Shown piece by piece: positions 8,107-16,923 of a stretch of DNA of 64,000 nucleotides. A program made the translations under genes and the position numbers. Under the pieces are notes generated by a model. That model searched no databases, had not been told where the DNA came from, and saw nothing but the letters and a program-made list of their open reading frames with translations. This DNA is from Streptomyces sp. M41(2017). GTDB lineage: Bacteria; Actinomycetota; Actinomycetes; Streptomycetales; Streptomycetaceae. Location of the stretch: contig NZ_MWFK01000002.1 of the NCBI RefSeq assembly GCF_002078175.1, forward strand, positions 1,054,001 to 1,118,000, given 5' to 3'. The number at the start of each line of letters is the position of its first letter. The stretch's first letter is position 1.

Positions 8107-9201
8107 ATGGAGCACGCACTGAGCCCTGCCGCCCTGACCGAGCTGCGCCGTCCGCGGCCCTATCCGGCGGTGTCGGTGCTGACACCGACCCACCGCCGCG
8201 AGCCCGACAACGCCCAGGACCCGGTGCGGCTGCGCAATGTCGTGGCCGAGGCGAGGAAACAGCTGGAGGCCGACCCGGCGGTCACCCGCGACGTGCGGGC
8301 GGACGTCGTCGGGCAGTTGGACCGGGCCGTCGCCGAGATCGACCTGTCCCACGCCGAGGACGGTCTGGTGATCTTCGCGGCGCCCGGTGAGCACCAGGTG
8401 TGGTCGCTCGCCCGCTCCGTGCCCGAGCGGGTCGTCCTGTCGGACACCTTCCTGACCCGCAATCTCGTCGCGGCGCAGGCGGCGGAGCGTCCCTTCTGGG
8501 TGCTCTCGGTGTCCGCCGACCGCGTCACCCTGTGGAACGGCGGAGCGGACCGGGTCTCCGAGGAGCACCGCGGAGGTTTCCCGCTGACGCGGAGCCTGGA
8601 GGACCCGGACGCCGAGCGCAAGGAGCGGATCGGCGATCTGCCGAGCACCTTCCGCGACGAGCACACCCGGCAGTTCCTGCGCGACGCGGACACCGCGATG
8701 AGCGAGGTTCTGCGCGAGCACCCGCGGCCGCTGTACGTCACCGGTGACACCCCCGCGCTGTCGCTGCTCGACGAGATCGGCACGGTCACGAAGGAGGGCG
8801 CGCACATCGCGCACGGCGGCCTGGCGAACGGGTCGCCGGACGCCGTGTGGCAGGCGGTCCGTCCGATGATCGCCGCGCGGGCGCGGAAGTCCGCCGACGA
8901 GGTCGCGAGGGAACTGGACTCGGCGCGCGGCCGCAAGGAGTTCGCCGCCGGGGTCGACGAGGTGTGGCAGCACGCGGCCGACGGCCGGATCAGGCTGCTC
9001 GCCGTCGAGGAGAACTACCGCGCCACGGTCCGCGACGACGGGGACCACCTGGTCCCGGCCGCGGGCGGTGACCTCGACGCGCGGGACGACATCGTCGACG
9101 AGATCGTCGAACGCTGTCTGGAGACGGGCGCCGATGTCCGGTTCGTCCCGGACGGGGGCCTGGGTGACGCGAAAGGCGTCGCCGGAGTGCTGCGTTATTG
9201 A
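8107..9201 (+). CDS. baeRF3-domain protein (eRF1-like superfamily)
   Basis: A 364-residue protein matching the actinobacterial baeRF3 group: an N-terminal LxxLRRPRPYPAVSVLTPTHRREP segment, a middle domain with FWVLSVSADRVTLWNGGADRV, and a C-terminal eRF1/Pelota-like domain ending in the conserved ETGADVRFVPDGGLGDAKGVAGVLRY. The last part matches the release-factor-like domain 3 with its GxG-type loop. Bacterial baeRF proteins are proposed to act on stalled ribosomes; this is poorly tested, and older annotations often call them chemotaxis proteins. The ATG at 8107 lacks a Shine-Dalgarno sequence. It may be co-transcribed with the oxidoreductase 68 bases downstream. Confidence 0.75.
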   Translation: MEHALSPAALTELRRPRPYPAVSVLTPTHRREPDNAQDPVRLRNVVAEARKQLEADPAVTRDVRADVVGQLDRAVAEIDLSHAEDGLVIFAAPGEHQVWSLARSVPERVVLSDTFLTRNLVAAQAAERPFWVLSVSADRVTLWNGGADRVSEEHRGGFPLTRSLEDPDAERKERIGDLPSTFRDEHTRQFLRDADTAMSEVLREHPRPLYVTGDTPALSLLDEIGTVTKEGAHIAHGGLANGSPDAVWQAVRPMIAARARKSADEVARELDSARGRKEFAAGVDEVWQHAADGRIRLLAVEENYRATVRDDGDHLVPAAGGDLDARDDIVDEIVERCLETGADVRFVPDGGLGDAKGVAGVLRY

Positions 9202-9269
9202 TCTCTCCGGCCGACAATCGGATCTCAAGGAGGAACGATCCGAGCCGTCGTCGGAGAGGTGCGCAACGC

Positions 9270-10283
9270 GTGAGTGAGCTGTTGGGTGTGGCGGTACTGG
9301 GTGCCGGACACATGGGAGCCGACCACATTCGTCGACTCGACCGGGCCGTGAGCGGTGCCAGGGTGGCCGCCGTGGCGGATCCCGACACGGCGCGGGCCGA
9401 GGAGGCGGTGGCGGGCGTCGACGGGGTGTCGGTGCACGCCGAGGCGGAGGCGGCGCTCGACGCGCCGGGTGTCGACGCCGTACTGATCGCCTCCCCCGGT
9501 CCCGCGCACGAGGAGGCACTGCTCGCGGCGTTCGCGCGCGGACTGCCGGTGCTCTGCGAGAAGCCGCTGGTGCCGGACTCCGCGGGCGCTCTGCGGGTGG
9601 TGGAGGCGGAGGTCCGGCTCGGGCGGCGGCTGGCGCAGGTCGGGTTCATGCGCCGGTACGACGCCGAGTACGAGCGCCTCAAGTCGCTGCTGGACAGCGG
9701 GCGGCTCGGCCGTCCGCTGATGCTCCACTGCACGCACCGCAACGTCGCCTCACCGGCCCATTTCACCTCGGCGATGCTGGTCAACAGTTCCGTCTCGCAC
9801 GAGATCGACGCGGCGCGCTGGCTGCTCGGCCAGGAGCTCACCGCGGTGACCGTGCTCCGCCCCCGGCCCACGTCGAACGCCCCCGAGGGGCTGCTCGACC
9901 CGCAGTTCGTGGTGTTCGAGACCTCCGGCGGCGCGCTGGTCGACGTGGAGATCTTCGTGAACTCGGGGTTCGGCTACCAGGTGGCGTGCGAGGCGGTCTG
10001 CGAGGCGGGGAGCGCCCGCGTCGGCGACGAGCGGACGATGTCCGTGACCACGGCCGCCGGCCGGTCCGAGGAGGTGGCGCGGGACTACCTCGTGCGCTTC
10101 GCCGACGCCTACGACCGCGAGGTGCGGGCGTGGGTGGACGCCACCCGGGCCGGCCGGGTCACCGGGCCCGGCGTCTGGGACGGGTACGCGGCGTCCGCCG
10201 TCGCCGAGGCGGGAGTCCGGGCGCTGGAGCACGGCGGCCGGGTGGCCGTCGGCCTCGCTCCGCGCCCGGAGCTGTACGCGTGA
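9270..10283 (+). CDS. Gfo/Idh/MocA-family oxidoreductase (inositol 2-dehydrogenase-like)
   Basis: A 337-residue NAD(P)-dependent dehydrogenase. The Rossmann nucleotide motif is GVAVLGAGHMGADH near the N-terminus, followed by the family signature VLCEKPLVPD (EKP, around residue 100) and the C-terminal alpha/beta domain with SSVSHEIDAARWLLG, which holds the usual Asp and His of inositol dehydrogenases. The substrate is probably a polyol or sugar; no iol genes are next to it, so the specificity is open. The GTG at 9270 is chosen because GGAGAGG lies upstream. It converges on the phospholipase gene with only 8 bases between stops. Confidence 0.85.
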   Translation: MSELLGVAVLGAGHMGADHIRRLDRAVSGARVAAVADPDTARAEEAVAGVDGVSVHAEAEAALDAPGVDAVLIASPGPAHEEALLAAFARGLPVLCEKPLVPDSAGALRVVEAEVRLGRRLAQVGFMRRYDAEYERLKSLLDSGRLGRPLMLHCTHRNVASPAHFTSAMLVNSSVSHEIDAARWLLGQELTAVTVLRPRPTSNAPEGLLDPQFVVFETSGGALVDVEIFVNSGFGYQVACEAVCEAGSARVGDERTMSVTTAAGRSEEVARDYLVRFADAYDREVRAWVDATRAGRVTGPGVWDGYAASAVAEAGVRALEHGGRVAVGLAPRPELYA

Positions 10284-10291
10284 CGGAGTGA

Positions 10292-12322
10292 TCAGCCGCT
10301 GACGCTCGCGGCGCCGGTCTCGATGTGCCCGGTGAACCGGCGCGACCACGTCGTGTCGGAGTCGAGCGTCACGGTGAAGTCGTACCAGCCGTTCTGGTGG
10401 GCGACCGCGTTGAAGAAGTCCTCCGCCGAGGCGCCCGCGGCGACGGTGTACGTCCAGGGGCCGTCGCCGCGGTAGTCGGTGGAGGTCACGGTGAACTTCA
10501 CCGACGCGGCGGAGGAGTTGGTCATCCTGAGGTACAGGGCCGTCTTTCCGGTGCCGGGCTCGGTCGCGTACCGGGAGACGATCTCGGCGGACTTGCCCGC
10601 CTTGGTGGCGTCTCCCTTGAAGCGGCGCAGGAAGCGGTTGGGGCCGACCATCGAGAAGTCGTACTTGCCGTCGCCGTACCCGGTGCCGATGTTGAAGGAG
10701 TCGGCGGCGGTCCCGCCCGCGTCCACGGTGTACTGCCAGGGCGTGGTGTCGCGGTAGGCGTTCGGATGCAGCGAGAAGTGCGCGGCCCGCTTGGCGGGAG
10801 TGCCCTGGTTGGCCATCGCGAACCAGGCGAGGATCCTGCCCGCGGCCCCGAACTCCAGGTGGTCCAGGTAGCCGTTGGGCTGGTAGGGCAGGGCGCGGGC
10901 GGGCCGGGTGCCGGACTCCTGTACGGGCATCGCGTTGGTGGCCGGCACCGGGTTGGGCAGCGGGCCGCAGGTGGCCATGCCGATGACGCTCGTGGCGGGC
11001 AGCGCGGGCGTGCCGTGGACGGGGTTCGCGAAGTCGAAGACGCCGGTCAGGTCGCCGGTGACCCTGCGCCGCCAGGCACTGATGTTGGGGCAGGCCGCCG
11101 GCTTGCCGAGCGCGCCGGTCCAGGTCTCCAGGAAACGCAGCACCGAGGTGTGGTCGAAGACCTCCGAGGAGACCCAGCCGCCGCGGGTCCAGGGCGAGAC
11201 GACGAGCAGCGGAACGCGGAAACCGAGACCGTACGGAACACCGTTGAGGAACTCCCCCGCGGTGCCGGCGGGCGGCGCGGGCGGGGGCACGTGGTCGAAG
11301 AAGCCGTCGTTCTCGTCGTAGTTGAGGAACAGGACGGTGGAGTCGAACACGTCGGAGTCCGCGGCGAGGGCCTTGTACACCAGGTCGACGAAGTGGGCGC
11401 CGTCGCCTGGCGGGGCGTAGGGGTGCTCCGAGAAGGCCTGGTTGGCGACGACCCAGGACACCTGCGGCAGGGTGCCGGCGAGCACGTCGGCCTTGATGGC
11501 CGCGGCGATGTCGTCGGGCGTGGAGCCGGTGACCCTCGGGACGGACGCCATGCCGCGGTCGTACAGGGGGTCGCCGGCCTTGGCCGCGGCGAACTTCCTG
11601 AAGTAGGCGCAGCCGTTGTCGCCGTAGTTGTCCTGGGCGTTCTGGTAGACCTTCCAGGTCACTCCCGCCGCCTGGAGCGCCTCGGCGTAGTTCTGCCAGG
11701 TGAGCCCGGACTCGTCGCCGCCGTCGTAGCTGGAGCCGTCGACCTTGCCGCTCCACAGGTAGGTGCGGTTGGGGCCGGTGGCGCTGAGCGTGGAGCAGAA
11801 GTAGGCGTCGCAGATCGTGTAGGCGTCGGCGAGGGCGTAGTGGAAGGGGATGTCGGTGCGGTCCAGGTAGCCGAGCGAGCGGACGTTGCCGACTCCCGAG
11901 ACCCAGTTGTCGAGCCGCCCCTTGTTCCAGGCGGAGTGCTGGGAGGTCCAGGAGTGCGGGAGGTCGCCGTTGCACTGGGCGAGGGTCGCGCCGTCGGCGC
12001 CACCGGCCGCCGGGGTGGAGCTGAGCTTCCAGGGGTACTGCCGGCCGGTGCCGTTCGGCTGCTCGAAGACAGGGTGTCCGCCGGACAGGGTGATGCCGCT
12101 GCGGTCGTCGAAGCCGCGGACCCCCTTGAGGCGCCCGAAGTAGTGGTCGAAGCTGCGGTTCTCCTGCATGAGGACGACGACGTGCCGTACGTCCGTGATG
12201 GTGCCGGTGGCGGTGGCCGCGGTGGTCGCGGCCGCCGCGGGTCGTGCTCCGACGGCCATAGTGGTTCCGGCCGCCACGGATGCGCCGAGCCCCACGAAGC
12301 CTCTTCGGCTGATCGGTGTCAT
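10292..12322 (-). CDS. Tat-secreted phosphocholine-type phospholipase C
   Basis: A 676-residue non-haemolytic-type bacterial phospholipase C. The signal peptide has a twin-arginine motif (SRRGFVGLG, residues 5-13). The phosphoesterase domain opens with ENRSFDHYFG (54-63), the metal and nucleophile region of the PLC / acid phosphatase AcpA superfamily, and continues with NYDENDGFFDHVPPP and the EHP metal motif (FSEHPYAPPG). Two C-terminal beta domains of about 80-100 residues (DUF756 type) follow from roughly residue 480. It cleaves phosphocholine headgroups outside the cell. The ATG at 12322 follows GAGGGCGG. It is divergent from a TetR gene that may control it. Confidence 0.9.
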   Translation of the reverse strand: MTPISRRGFVGLGASVAAGTTMAVGARPAAAATTAATATGTITDVRHVVVLMQENRSFDHYFGRLKGVRGFDDRSGITLSGGHPVFEQPNGTGRQYPWKLSSTPAAGGADGATLAQCNGDLPHSWTSQHSAWNKGRLDNWVSGVGNVRSLGYLDRTDIPFHYALADAYTICDAYFCSTLSATGPNRTYLWSGKVDGSSYDGGDESGLTWQNYAEALQAAGVTWKVYQNAQDNYGDNGCAYFRKFAAAKAGDPLYDRGMASVPRVTGSTPDDIAAAIKADVLAGTLPQVSWVVANQAFSEHPYAPPGDGAHFVDLVYKALAADSDVFDSTVLFLNYDENDGFFDHVPPPAPPAGTAGEFLNGVPYGLGFRVPLLVVSPWTRGGWVSSEVFDHTSVLRFLETWTGALGKPAACPNISAWRRRVTGDLTGVFDFANPVHGTPALPATSVIGMATCGPLPNPVPATNAMPVQESGTRPARALPYQPNGYLDHLEFGAAGRILAWFAMANQGTPAKRAAHFSLHPNAYRDTTPWQYTVDAGGTAADSFNIGTGYGDGKYDFSMVGPNRFLRRFKGDATKAGKSAEIVSRYATEPGTGKTALYLRMTNSSAASVKFTVTSTDYRGDGPWTYTVAAGASAEDFFNAVAHQNGWYDFTVTLDSDTTWSRRFTGHIETGAASVSG

Positions 12323-12473
12323 TCGCCCGCCCTCGTCACTGAGTGGAGTGCCCCTGTGGCACACCGCGCGCAAGCGTGCACCGGGTGATCGCCGAAGGCC
12401 ATGGCGGTGCGGTGAGAGGTGGGTGAACAGCGGCGGAAGCTGTGCGCGAATCCCACCGGACCGAGCCAGGTCC

Positions 12474-12510
12474 GTTACTCCCTATTGCGTGCGTGATAAT
12501 ATCTAACACA
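12474..12510 (+). promoter_or_regulatory. AT-rich promoter/operator of the TetR gene
   Basis: GATAAT (12495-12500) is a near-consensus -10 in an unusually AT-rich patch, with GTTACT as a weak -35 candidate 15 bases upstream. The -10 lies in the small dyad GATA-A-TATC, which could be the autoregulatory site of the downstream TetR. The site is about 180 bases from the divergent phospholipase start. Confidence 0.4.
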
Positions 12511-12540
12511 CCTGTCCACCCGAGACGAAGAGGCGATGAC

Positions 12541-13221
12541 ATGGCCGCAGACACCCGGACCGGGACGGGCCCGCGCGACCGGTTCCGCGCGCAGGTGCGG
12601 CAGGAGGTGAAGACCGCGGCACTGCGCCAGTTGGCCGAGGGCGGCCCGGAGGCCCTGTCGCTCAACGCGATCGCCAAGCAGCTGGGCATGACCGGCCCCG
12701 CGCTCTACCGCTACTTCACCAATCGCGACAGTCTCCTGACCGAGCTGGTCATCGACGCCTACGCCGACCTGACCTCGGCCCTCGCCGGCGCGGCCGAGTC
12801 GGCCCGGGGCGACGCGGCCACCCGCCTGGAGGAGCTGGTCCGGGCGTACCGCGCCTGGGCGCTGGCCCAGCCGCACCGCTATCGCCTGCTGTTCCGGGCC
12901 CCCCTCCAGGGCTACGACGCCCAGTCGTCCCGCCTGGTCGAGGCCGCCCAGCCCGCCATGAGCGTGCTCCTGGAGGCCGTGGGCGCGCTGGCGGAGTCCG
13001 GGACCGAGGTACCGCGGGGCACGGCGGCCGAGTTCAGGGCCTGGATGGAGCGGCACGCCTTCGAGGACGTGCCGGAGGCCGTGGCCGTGCGGTCCACCAT
13101 GCTCTGGGCGCAGCTGCACGGCCTGGTCGGCCTGGAGATCGAGGACAACTTCACCTCGATGGGGATCGATCCCTCCTTTCTCTACGAGACCGCTGTGAGC
13201 GACTTCCTGCGTTCGCTCTGA
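12541..13221 (+). CDS. TetR-family transcriptional regulator
   Basis: A 226-residue repressor. The N-terminal helix-turn-helix (about residues 20-65) reads ALRQLAEGGPEALSLNAIAKQLGMTGPALYRYFTNRDSLL, a textbook TetR DNA-binding domain. The C-terminal ligand domain contains RYRLLFRAPLQGYDA and the MLWAQLHGLVGLEIEDNF helix typical of the WHG / TetR_C_33 subgroup. AGAGG precedes the ATG at 12541. It is divergent from the phospholipase C gene, its most likely target. The ligand is unknown. Confidence 0.88.
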   Translation: MAADTRTGTGPRDRFRAQVRQEVKTAALRQLAEGGPEALSLNAIAKQLGMTGPALYRYFTNRDSLLTELVIDAYADLTSALAGAAESARGDAATRLEELVRAYRAWALAQPHRYRLLFRAPLQGYDAQSSRLVEAAQPAMSVLLEAVGALAESGTEVPRGTAAEFRAWMERHAFEDVPEAVAVRSTMLWAQLHGLVGLEIEDNFTSMGIDPSFLYETAVSDFLRSL

Positions 13222-13583
13222 GTCGGTCGCACACGGGCGACGGCCCCTCGCGCGGGGTACACACGGGCCCGTCCGGAACGCGTGATGCGGCAGGCGAACA
13301 GGTGACGTACGGGACTCGCACAAATGACCCTCGAACAGGCGACTGAGAAACCCGTTCGGGTCCACCGGTCGGGGCCCAAGTCACGTACTCTGTCTACGAC
13401 TTGACCCGGCGAGCGGCTACCGCATCGGGACCGGTCGCCCACTCCGGGAGGACTGCGGCATATACCAGAAGCACCACCGTATCGGGTGTTGCCAAATCCC
13501 TTACAGCGCGTCGCGGGCTGTGCGACAGTCGTAACGGTCCTTCCGTCAGGCCAGGTTGTACCGTCCCCGCATCGGAGTACGTC
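13222..13583. other. 362-bp intergenic region upstream of the PAS/PP2C gene
   Basis: No gene is supported. It contains a weak CCCC/GGGG hairpin after the TetR stop and several promoter-like words (TTGACCCGG near 13400; GTTGTACCGT near 13554), none complete enough to call. GGAG at 13574 serves the next gene. Confidence 0.4.
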
Positions 13584-15071
13584 ATGCCTCCCCATCTCTC
13601 TGCGGACCGCCCAGCCGCCCAGCCACCGCAGCCCGGCTCGGTCGACGCGCTCATCTCGCAGACGCGTCGCCTGCGCGGTGAGGTGGACGCCGTCCGGCGT
13701 GAGGCATCCGCCGACGGCGAGGACGTGCAGGGACGCTGGCAGCGCGCGCTGTGCACCCTGGCGCTGCACCAACTGAACGATCTGGACGAGCACTTGGCGC
13801 AGCTCCGGGAAGGACCACCCGAGGCGCCGGCCCGGCCTCCCGCCCTCGCCGCCTCCGCGCCACCGGCCGCTCAGGCGCCTCCCCGGCGTGGCTCGCTGCT
13901 GAGCCGGGTCGGCAGTGCCGAGTGGAACCTGCTGACCGACGAGGCGAGTTGGTCCGGGGAGCTCTACCAGATCCTCGGACGAGACGCCGCAGCTCCCCCG
14001 CTCACCCTCGACGAACTGCCGTCCCTGGTCTTCGACGAGGACCGGCCGATGCTGACGACGATGGTCACGGACTGCCTCATCGACGCCAAACCCATCGACG
14101 GGGAGTTCCGCATCGTCCGCCCCGACGGCGGCCTGCGCACGGTGCACATGATGGGTGAGCCCGTGCTCGGCGCCGACGGCAGCACCGCCGCCATGTGGGC
14201 CGTGCTGCGTGACGTCAGCGAACTGCGCAGCAGCCGGCGGACGGTGACCGAGACCCGTGACTCGCTGGAACGGGAACAACAGGCCGCCAGGACCGAGCAC
14301 CGGCTCGCGGTCGATCTGCAGGAGGCCGTACCGACCCCCTGGCGCGGATCGCTGCGGTTCCCGCGACGGGGCCCCCGGACGCTCGACCTCGCCGCCCACC
14401 GGCTCCCCGCCTCACCCGGCGCCCCGACCGGCGGCGACTGGTACGACGCGCTCGAACTGCCCGGCGGCGACACACTGTTGAGTGTCGGCGACCTCTCCGG
14501 TCACGGAGTGGCGGCGACCTCGGGCATGGCGATGACGCTGGGAGCCCTGCGCGGCATGGCCGTGGCGGGCACCCAGCCCGGTCAGCTCCTCTCCTGGCTC
14601 GACCACCTGATCGACCCCACCGTCCAGCCGGCCCTCCGCAGCGCCCTCTGCTGCCGCTACCGGCCCGAGACCCGCACCCTGACCTGGGCACAGGCCGGAC
14701 ACCCCGCCCCGCTGCTGTTCCGCGACGGGACGGGGCGCGCGCTGACCCCGCCGGAGGGCGTCCTGCTCGGCGCCACCCCCGGCGCCCCCTACGGGCAGGC
14801 CGAGGAGACCCTCCAGGAGGGCGACGTACTGGTCCTGCACACCGGCACACTGGTCCCACGACGACCGGAGTCCTCCCACCCCGGCGACACCGGGAGCGAG
14901 GCCGGATCGGAGGCCGTCCGACGCCTGCTCGGCCTGGCCCAGGACTTCGGCCGGGCGCCGACGGCCCAGGACTGTGTACGGCTGGTCATCGAGGAGTTCG
15001 GCGAGGGCGCGCGCACGGACGACGCCTGCGTACTCGTCGTCGGAATCGGTTCCCGACCGGCCGATTCCTGA
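13584..15071 (+). CDS. PAS-domain PP2C-type serine phosphatase (SpoIIE/RsbU-like)
   Basis: A 495-residue cytoplasmic protein. An N-terminal ANTAR-like or coiled region (VDALISQTRRLRGEVDAVRREA) leads to a PAS fold at about 110-220 (SAEWNLLTDEASWSGELYQILG ... GEFRIVRPDGGLRTVHMMGEPV), a coiled linker, and a SpoIIE-like PP2C domain with PTGGDWYDALELPGGD and VGDLSGHG, whose Asp residues bind metals. Such proteins dephosphorylate anti-sigma-factor antagonists in partner-switching circuits. No ATPase domain is fused here. GGAG precedes the ATG at 13584. No partner gene is adjacent, although a STAS-like gene and a SigB-type sigma gene lie near 58 kb. Confidence 0.82.
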   Translation: MPPHLSADRPAAQPPQPGSVDALISQTRRLRGEVDAVRREASADGEDVQGRWQRALCTLALHQLNDLDEHLAQLREGPPEAPARPPALAASAPPAAQAPPRRGSLLSRVGSAEWNLLTDEASWSGELYQILGRDAAAPPLTLDELPSLVFDEDRPMLTTMVTDCLIDAKPIDGEFRIVRPDGGLRTVHMMGEPVLGADGSTAAMWAVLRDVSELRSSRRTVTETRDSLEREQQAARTEHRLAVDLQEAVPTPWRGSLRFPRRGPRTLDLAAHRLPASPGAPTGGDWYDALELPGGDTLLSVGDLSGHGVAATSGMAMTLGALRGMAVAGTQPGQLLSWLDHLIDPTVQPALRSALCCRYRPETRTLTWAQAGHPAPLLFRDGTGRALTPPEGVLLGATPGAPYGQAEETLQEGDVLVLHTGTLVPRRPESSHPGDTGSEAGSEAVRRLLGLAQDFGRAPTAQDCVRLVIEEFGEGARTDDACVLVVGIGSRPADS

Positions 15072-15187
15072 CCGTCGGTCCCCTGCCCGCCCGTGGCTGC
15101 CCCGAGTTCCCGCGCGTCGCCTCCTCGTCACGCCTTCGTGACGGTGACGGCCGGCGCGAGCCGGATTCTCCGGCCGGGCCCTGCTCC

Positions 15188-16687
15188 TCAGGCCCGCGCG
15201 CTGGTGCCGCCCCGGGGCTTCGACGCCATCTTGGGCAGCGCGAGCTTGATCTCCTCACGCAGGTCACTGATCTTCGGATAGCTGGAGTACTGCCCGGTGA
15301 GCCGGTACATCTCGCGCAACCGGTCCCAGGTGCGGTGGGAGGAGTTGGATCCCATCGACGTCAGGGCCAGTCGCGCGTACCGGTCGGCCTGTTCGGGGTC
15401 GTCGGCGATGAAGCAGGCGGACGCCAGGGAGATGTGGTCGAAGATCTTCGATCGGTCCCGCCCCGACTCCCGCAGTTTCAGGGCCTCCTTGGCGTGCCGC
15501 TGCGCCGTCGCCGCCGCGGCCGGCTCGTGCTCGGCGAGGGTGCGGTAGGCGAGCGCCTGCATGCCGTGCATGTCGGCCTCGTCGAACAACTGCATCCAGC
15601 TCGGGGGAGGCACGTCACCGCGGTCGGAGACGAACAGTTCCTCCGCCACGCCGAGGGTGCGCCGCATCGCCTGGCCCTTGCCCATCGAGGCCTGTGCCCA
15701 GGCCTCGATGGTGTGGAGCATGGCCCGGGTGCGCGGCAGGACCTCGTCGCCCCAACCGGACTTGGCGAGCTTCATCAGGTCCAGGGCGTCGTCCGGCCGG
15801 CCCAGGTGCACCATCTGGCGGGCCGCCCGCGAGAGCGCCTCGCCGGCCCGGGGCCGGTCACCGCCCTCCCTGGCCGCGTGCGTGGCGATGATGAAGTACT
15901 TCTGGGCCGTGGGCTCCAGACCGACGTCGTGCGACATCCAGCCCGCGAGGACGGCGAGGTTGGCGGCGACGCCCCACAGGCGCCGCTGGAGATGGTCGGG
16001 GTGACGGTAGGAGAGCATGCCTCCCACTTCGTTGAGCTGGCCCACGACGGCCTTGCGTTGCAGCCCGCCACCGCGGGAGGCGTCCCAGGCCCGGAACACC
16101 TCGACGGAGCGCTCCAGTTCCTCGATCTCCTGCGACCCGATGGGGGCGGCCTCGTAGCGGTCGAACCCGGCGGGGTCGGCGTGCAGAGGATCGTCGAACT
16201 GCGGAGCGTCGGCCGTGAGGGCCGGATCGGTGCGAAGCCAGTCGTGCATGGCGGAGCTGAGTACTGATCCCGCGGCGAGCGCGGCACCCGCGCCCACCAA
16301 GCCGCGTCGGTTGAGCATGAGGTCCATTCCCGTGAATTCGGTGAGGACCGCGGCGGTTCGCTCGGGCGCCCATGGCATTCCGTCGGGGTGTTCCACACTC
16401 CCGCCGCCCTGCCGTTTCCCCGCGCGCCCGTGCCTGACCAGACCGAGGTCCTCGATGGTCACGACACGGCCGAGACGCTCGGTGAACAGAGCCGCCAGCA
16501 CCCGCGGCACCGGATCGCGCGGGATCTCTCCCATGTCGATCCACCGCCGCACCCGCGAGGTGTCGGTCGACAGCTGGGGGTGGCCCATGGCCGCCGCCTG
16601 CCGGTTGACCATTCTCGCGAGTTCGCCCTTGGACCAGCCGGCCAGGCCGAACAGGTCCGCGAGGCGGGTGTTGGGTTGTCCGTTCAC
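15188..16687 (-). CDS. NsdA/NsdB-type helix-turn-helix and TPR-like regulator
   Basis: A 499-residue protein from a GTG at 16687. Residues 1-80 look like a specialised XRE-type HTH (LADLFGLAGWSKGELARMVNRQA ... DTSRVRRWIDMGEIPRDPVPRVLAALFTERLG). Next is a hydrophobic stretch (LNRRGLVGAGAALAAGSVLSSAMHDWL, near 125-150), then a long alpha-helical tetratricopeptide-like array ending in a basic tail. This matches NsdA and its paralogue NsdB, negative regulators of antibiotic production and sporulation in Streptomyces. The chaplin nearby makes NsdB the better guess, but I cannot distinguish the paralogues. The upstream region has a phased GCCAG repeat array. It is divergent from an APH-fold gene. 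Confidence 0.75.
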   Translation of the reverse strand: MNGQPNTRLADLFGLAGWSKGELARMVNRQAAAMGHPQLSTDTSRVRRWIDMGEIPRDPVPRVLAALFTERLGRVVTIEDLGLVRHGRAGKRQGGGSVEHPDGMPWAPERTAAVLTEFTGMDLMLNRRGLVGAGAALAAGSVLSSAMHDWLRTDPALTADAPQFDDPLHADPAGFDRYEAAPIGSQEIEELERSVEVFRAWDASRGGGLQRKAVVGQLNEVGGMLSYRHPDHLQRRLWGVAANLAVLAGWMSHDVGLEPTAQKYFIIATHAAREGGDRPRAGEALSRAARQMVHLGRPDDALDLMKLAKSGWGDEVLPRTRAMLHTIEAWAQASMGKGQAMRRTLGVAEELFVSDRGDVPPPSWMQLFDEADMHGMQALAYRTLAEHEPAAAATAQRHAKEALKLRESGRDRSKIFDHISLASACFIADDPEQADRYARLALTSMGSNSSHRTWDRLREMYRLTGQYSSYPKISDLREEIKLALPKMASKPRGGTSARA

Positions 16688-16750
16688 GTCAAGCCCCCAG
16701 GTTCTCGGCTGATTTCGACAGTAACCGCCTGTCAGTTGCTGAGCGACTAT

Positions 16751-16790
16751 TCGCCAGGGTTCGCCAGGGTGCGCCAGATGGTGTGCCAGT
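16751..16790. repeat. Four 10-bp-phased GCCAG direct repeats in the NsdA/B-type promoter region
   Basis: Consecutive decamers TCGCCAGGGT, TCGCCAGGGT, GCGCCAGATG and GTGTGCCAGT place GCCAG once per helical turn (the last is shifted by one base). The array lies about 65-105 bases upstream of the GTG at 16687 and 135-175 bases upstream of the divergent ATG at 16924, so a regulator could bind one DNA face between the two genes. Confidence 0.6.
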
Positions 16791-16923
16791 GGACGTCGGG
16801 TGTCAGGTAGGAATGCGCCACCCCGACCCGGTTGCCGCAGGGCCATTCCCCAGGATGAACCCCAGGGACGACCGGGCGGGGAGCGCAGCAACTTGCAGGC
16901 ACACGAAGGGATCTGTTTCGCCC

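Noticed and set aside
6037..9519. A 1160-codon open frame on the minus strand, and similar long frames at 3461-5896, 9750-11975 and 20542-22701
   Set aside because: They lie antisense to well-supported genes, have no family motifs, and read as Arg/Pro/Gly/Val-rich low-complexity protein. High GC keeps opposite frames open.
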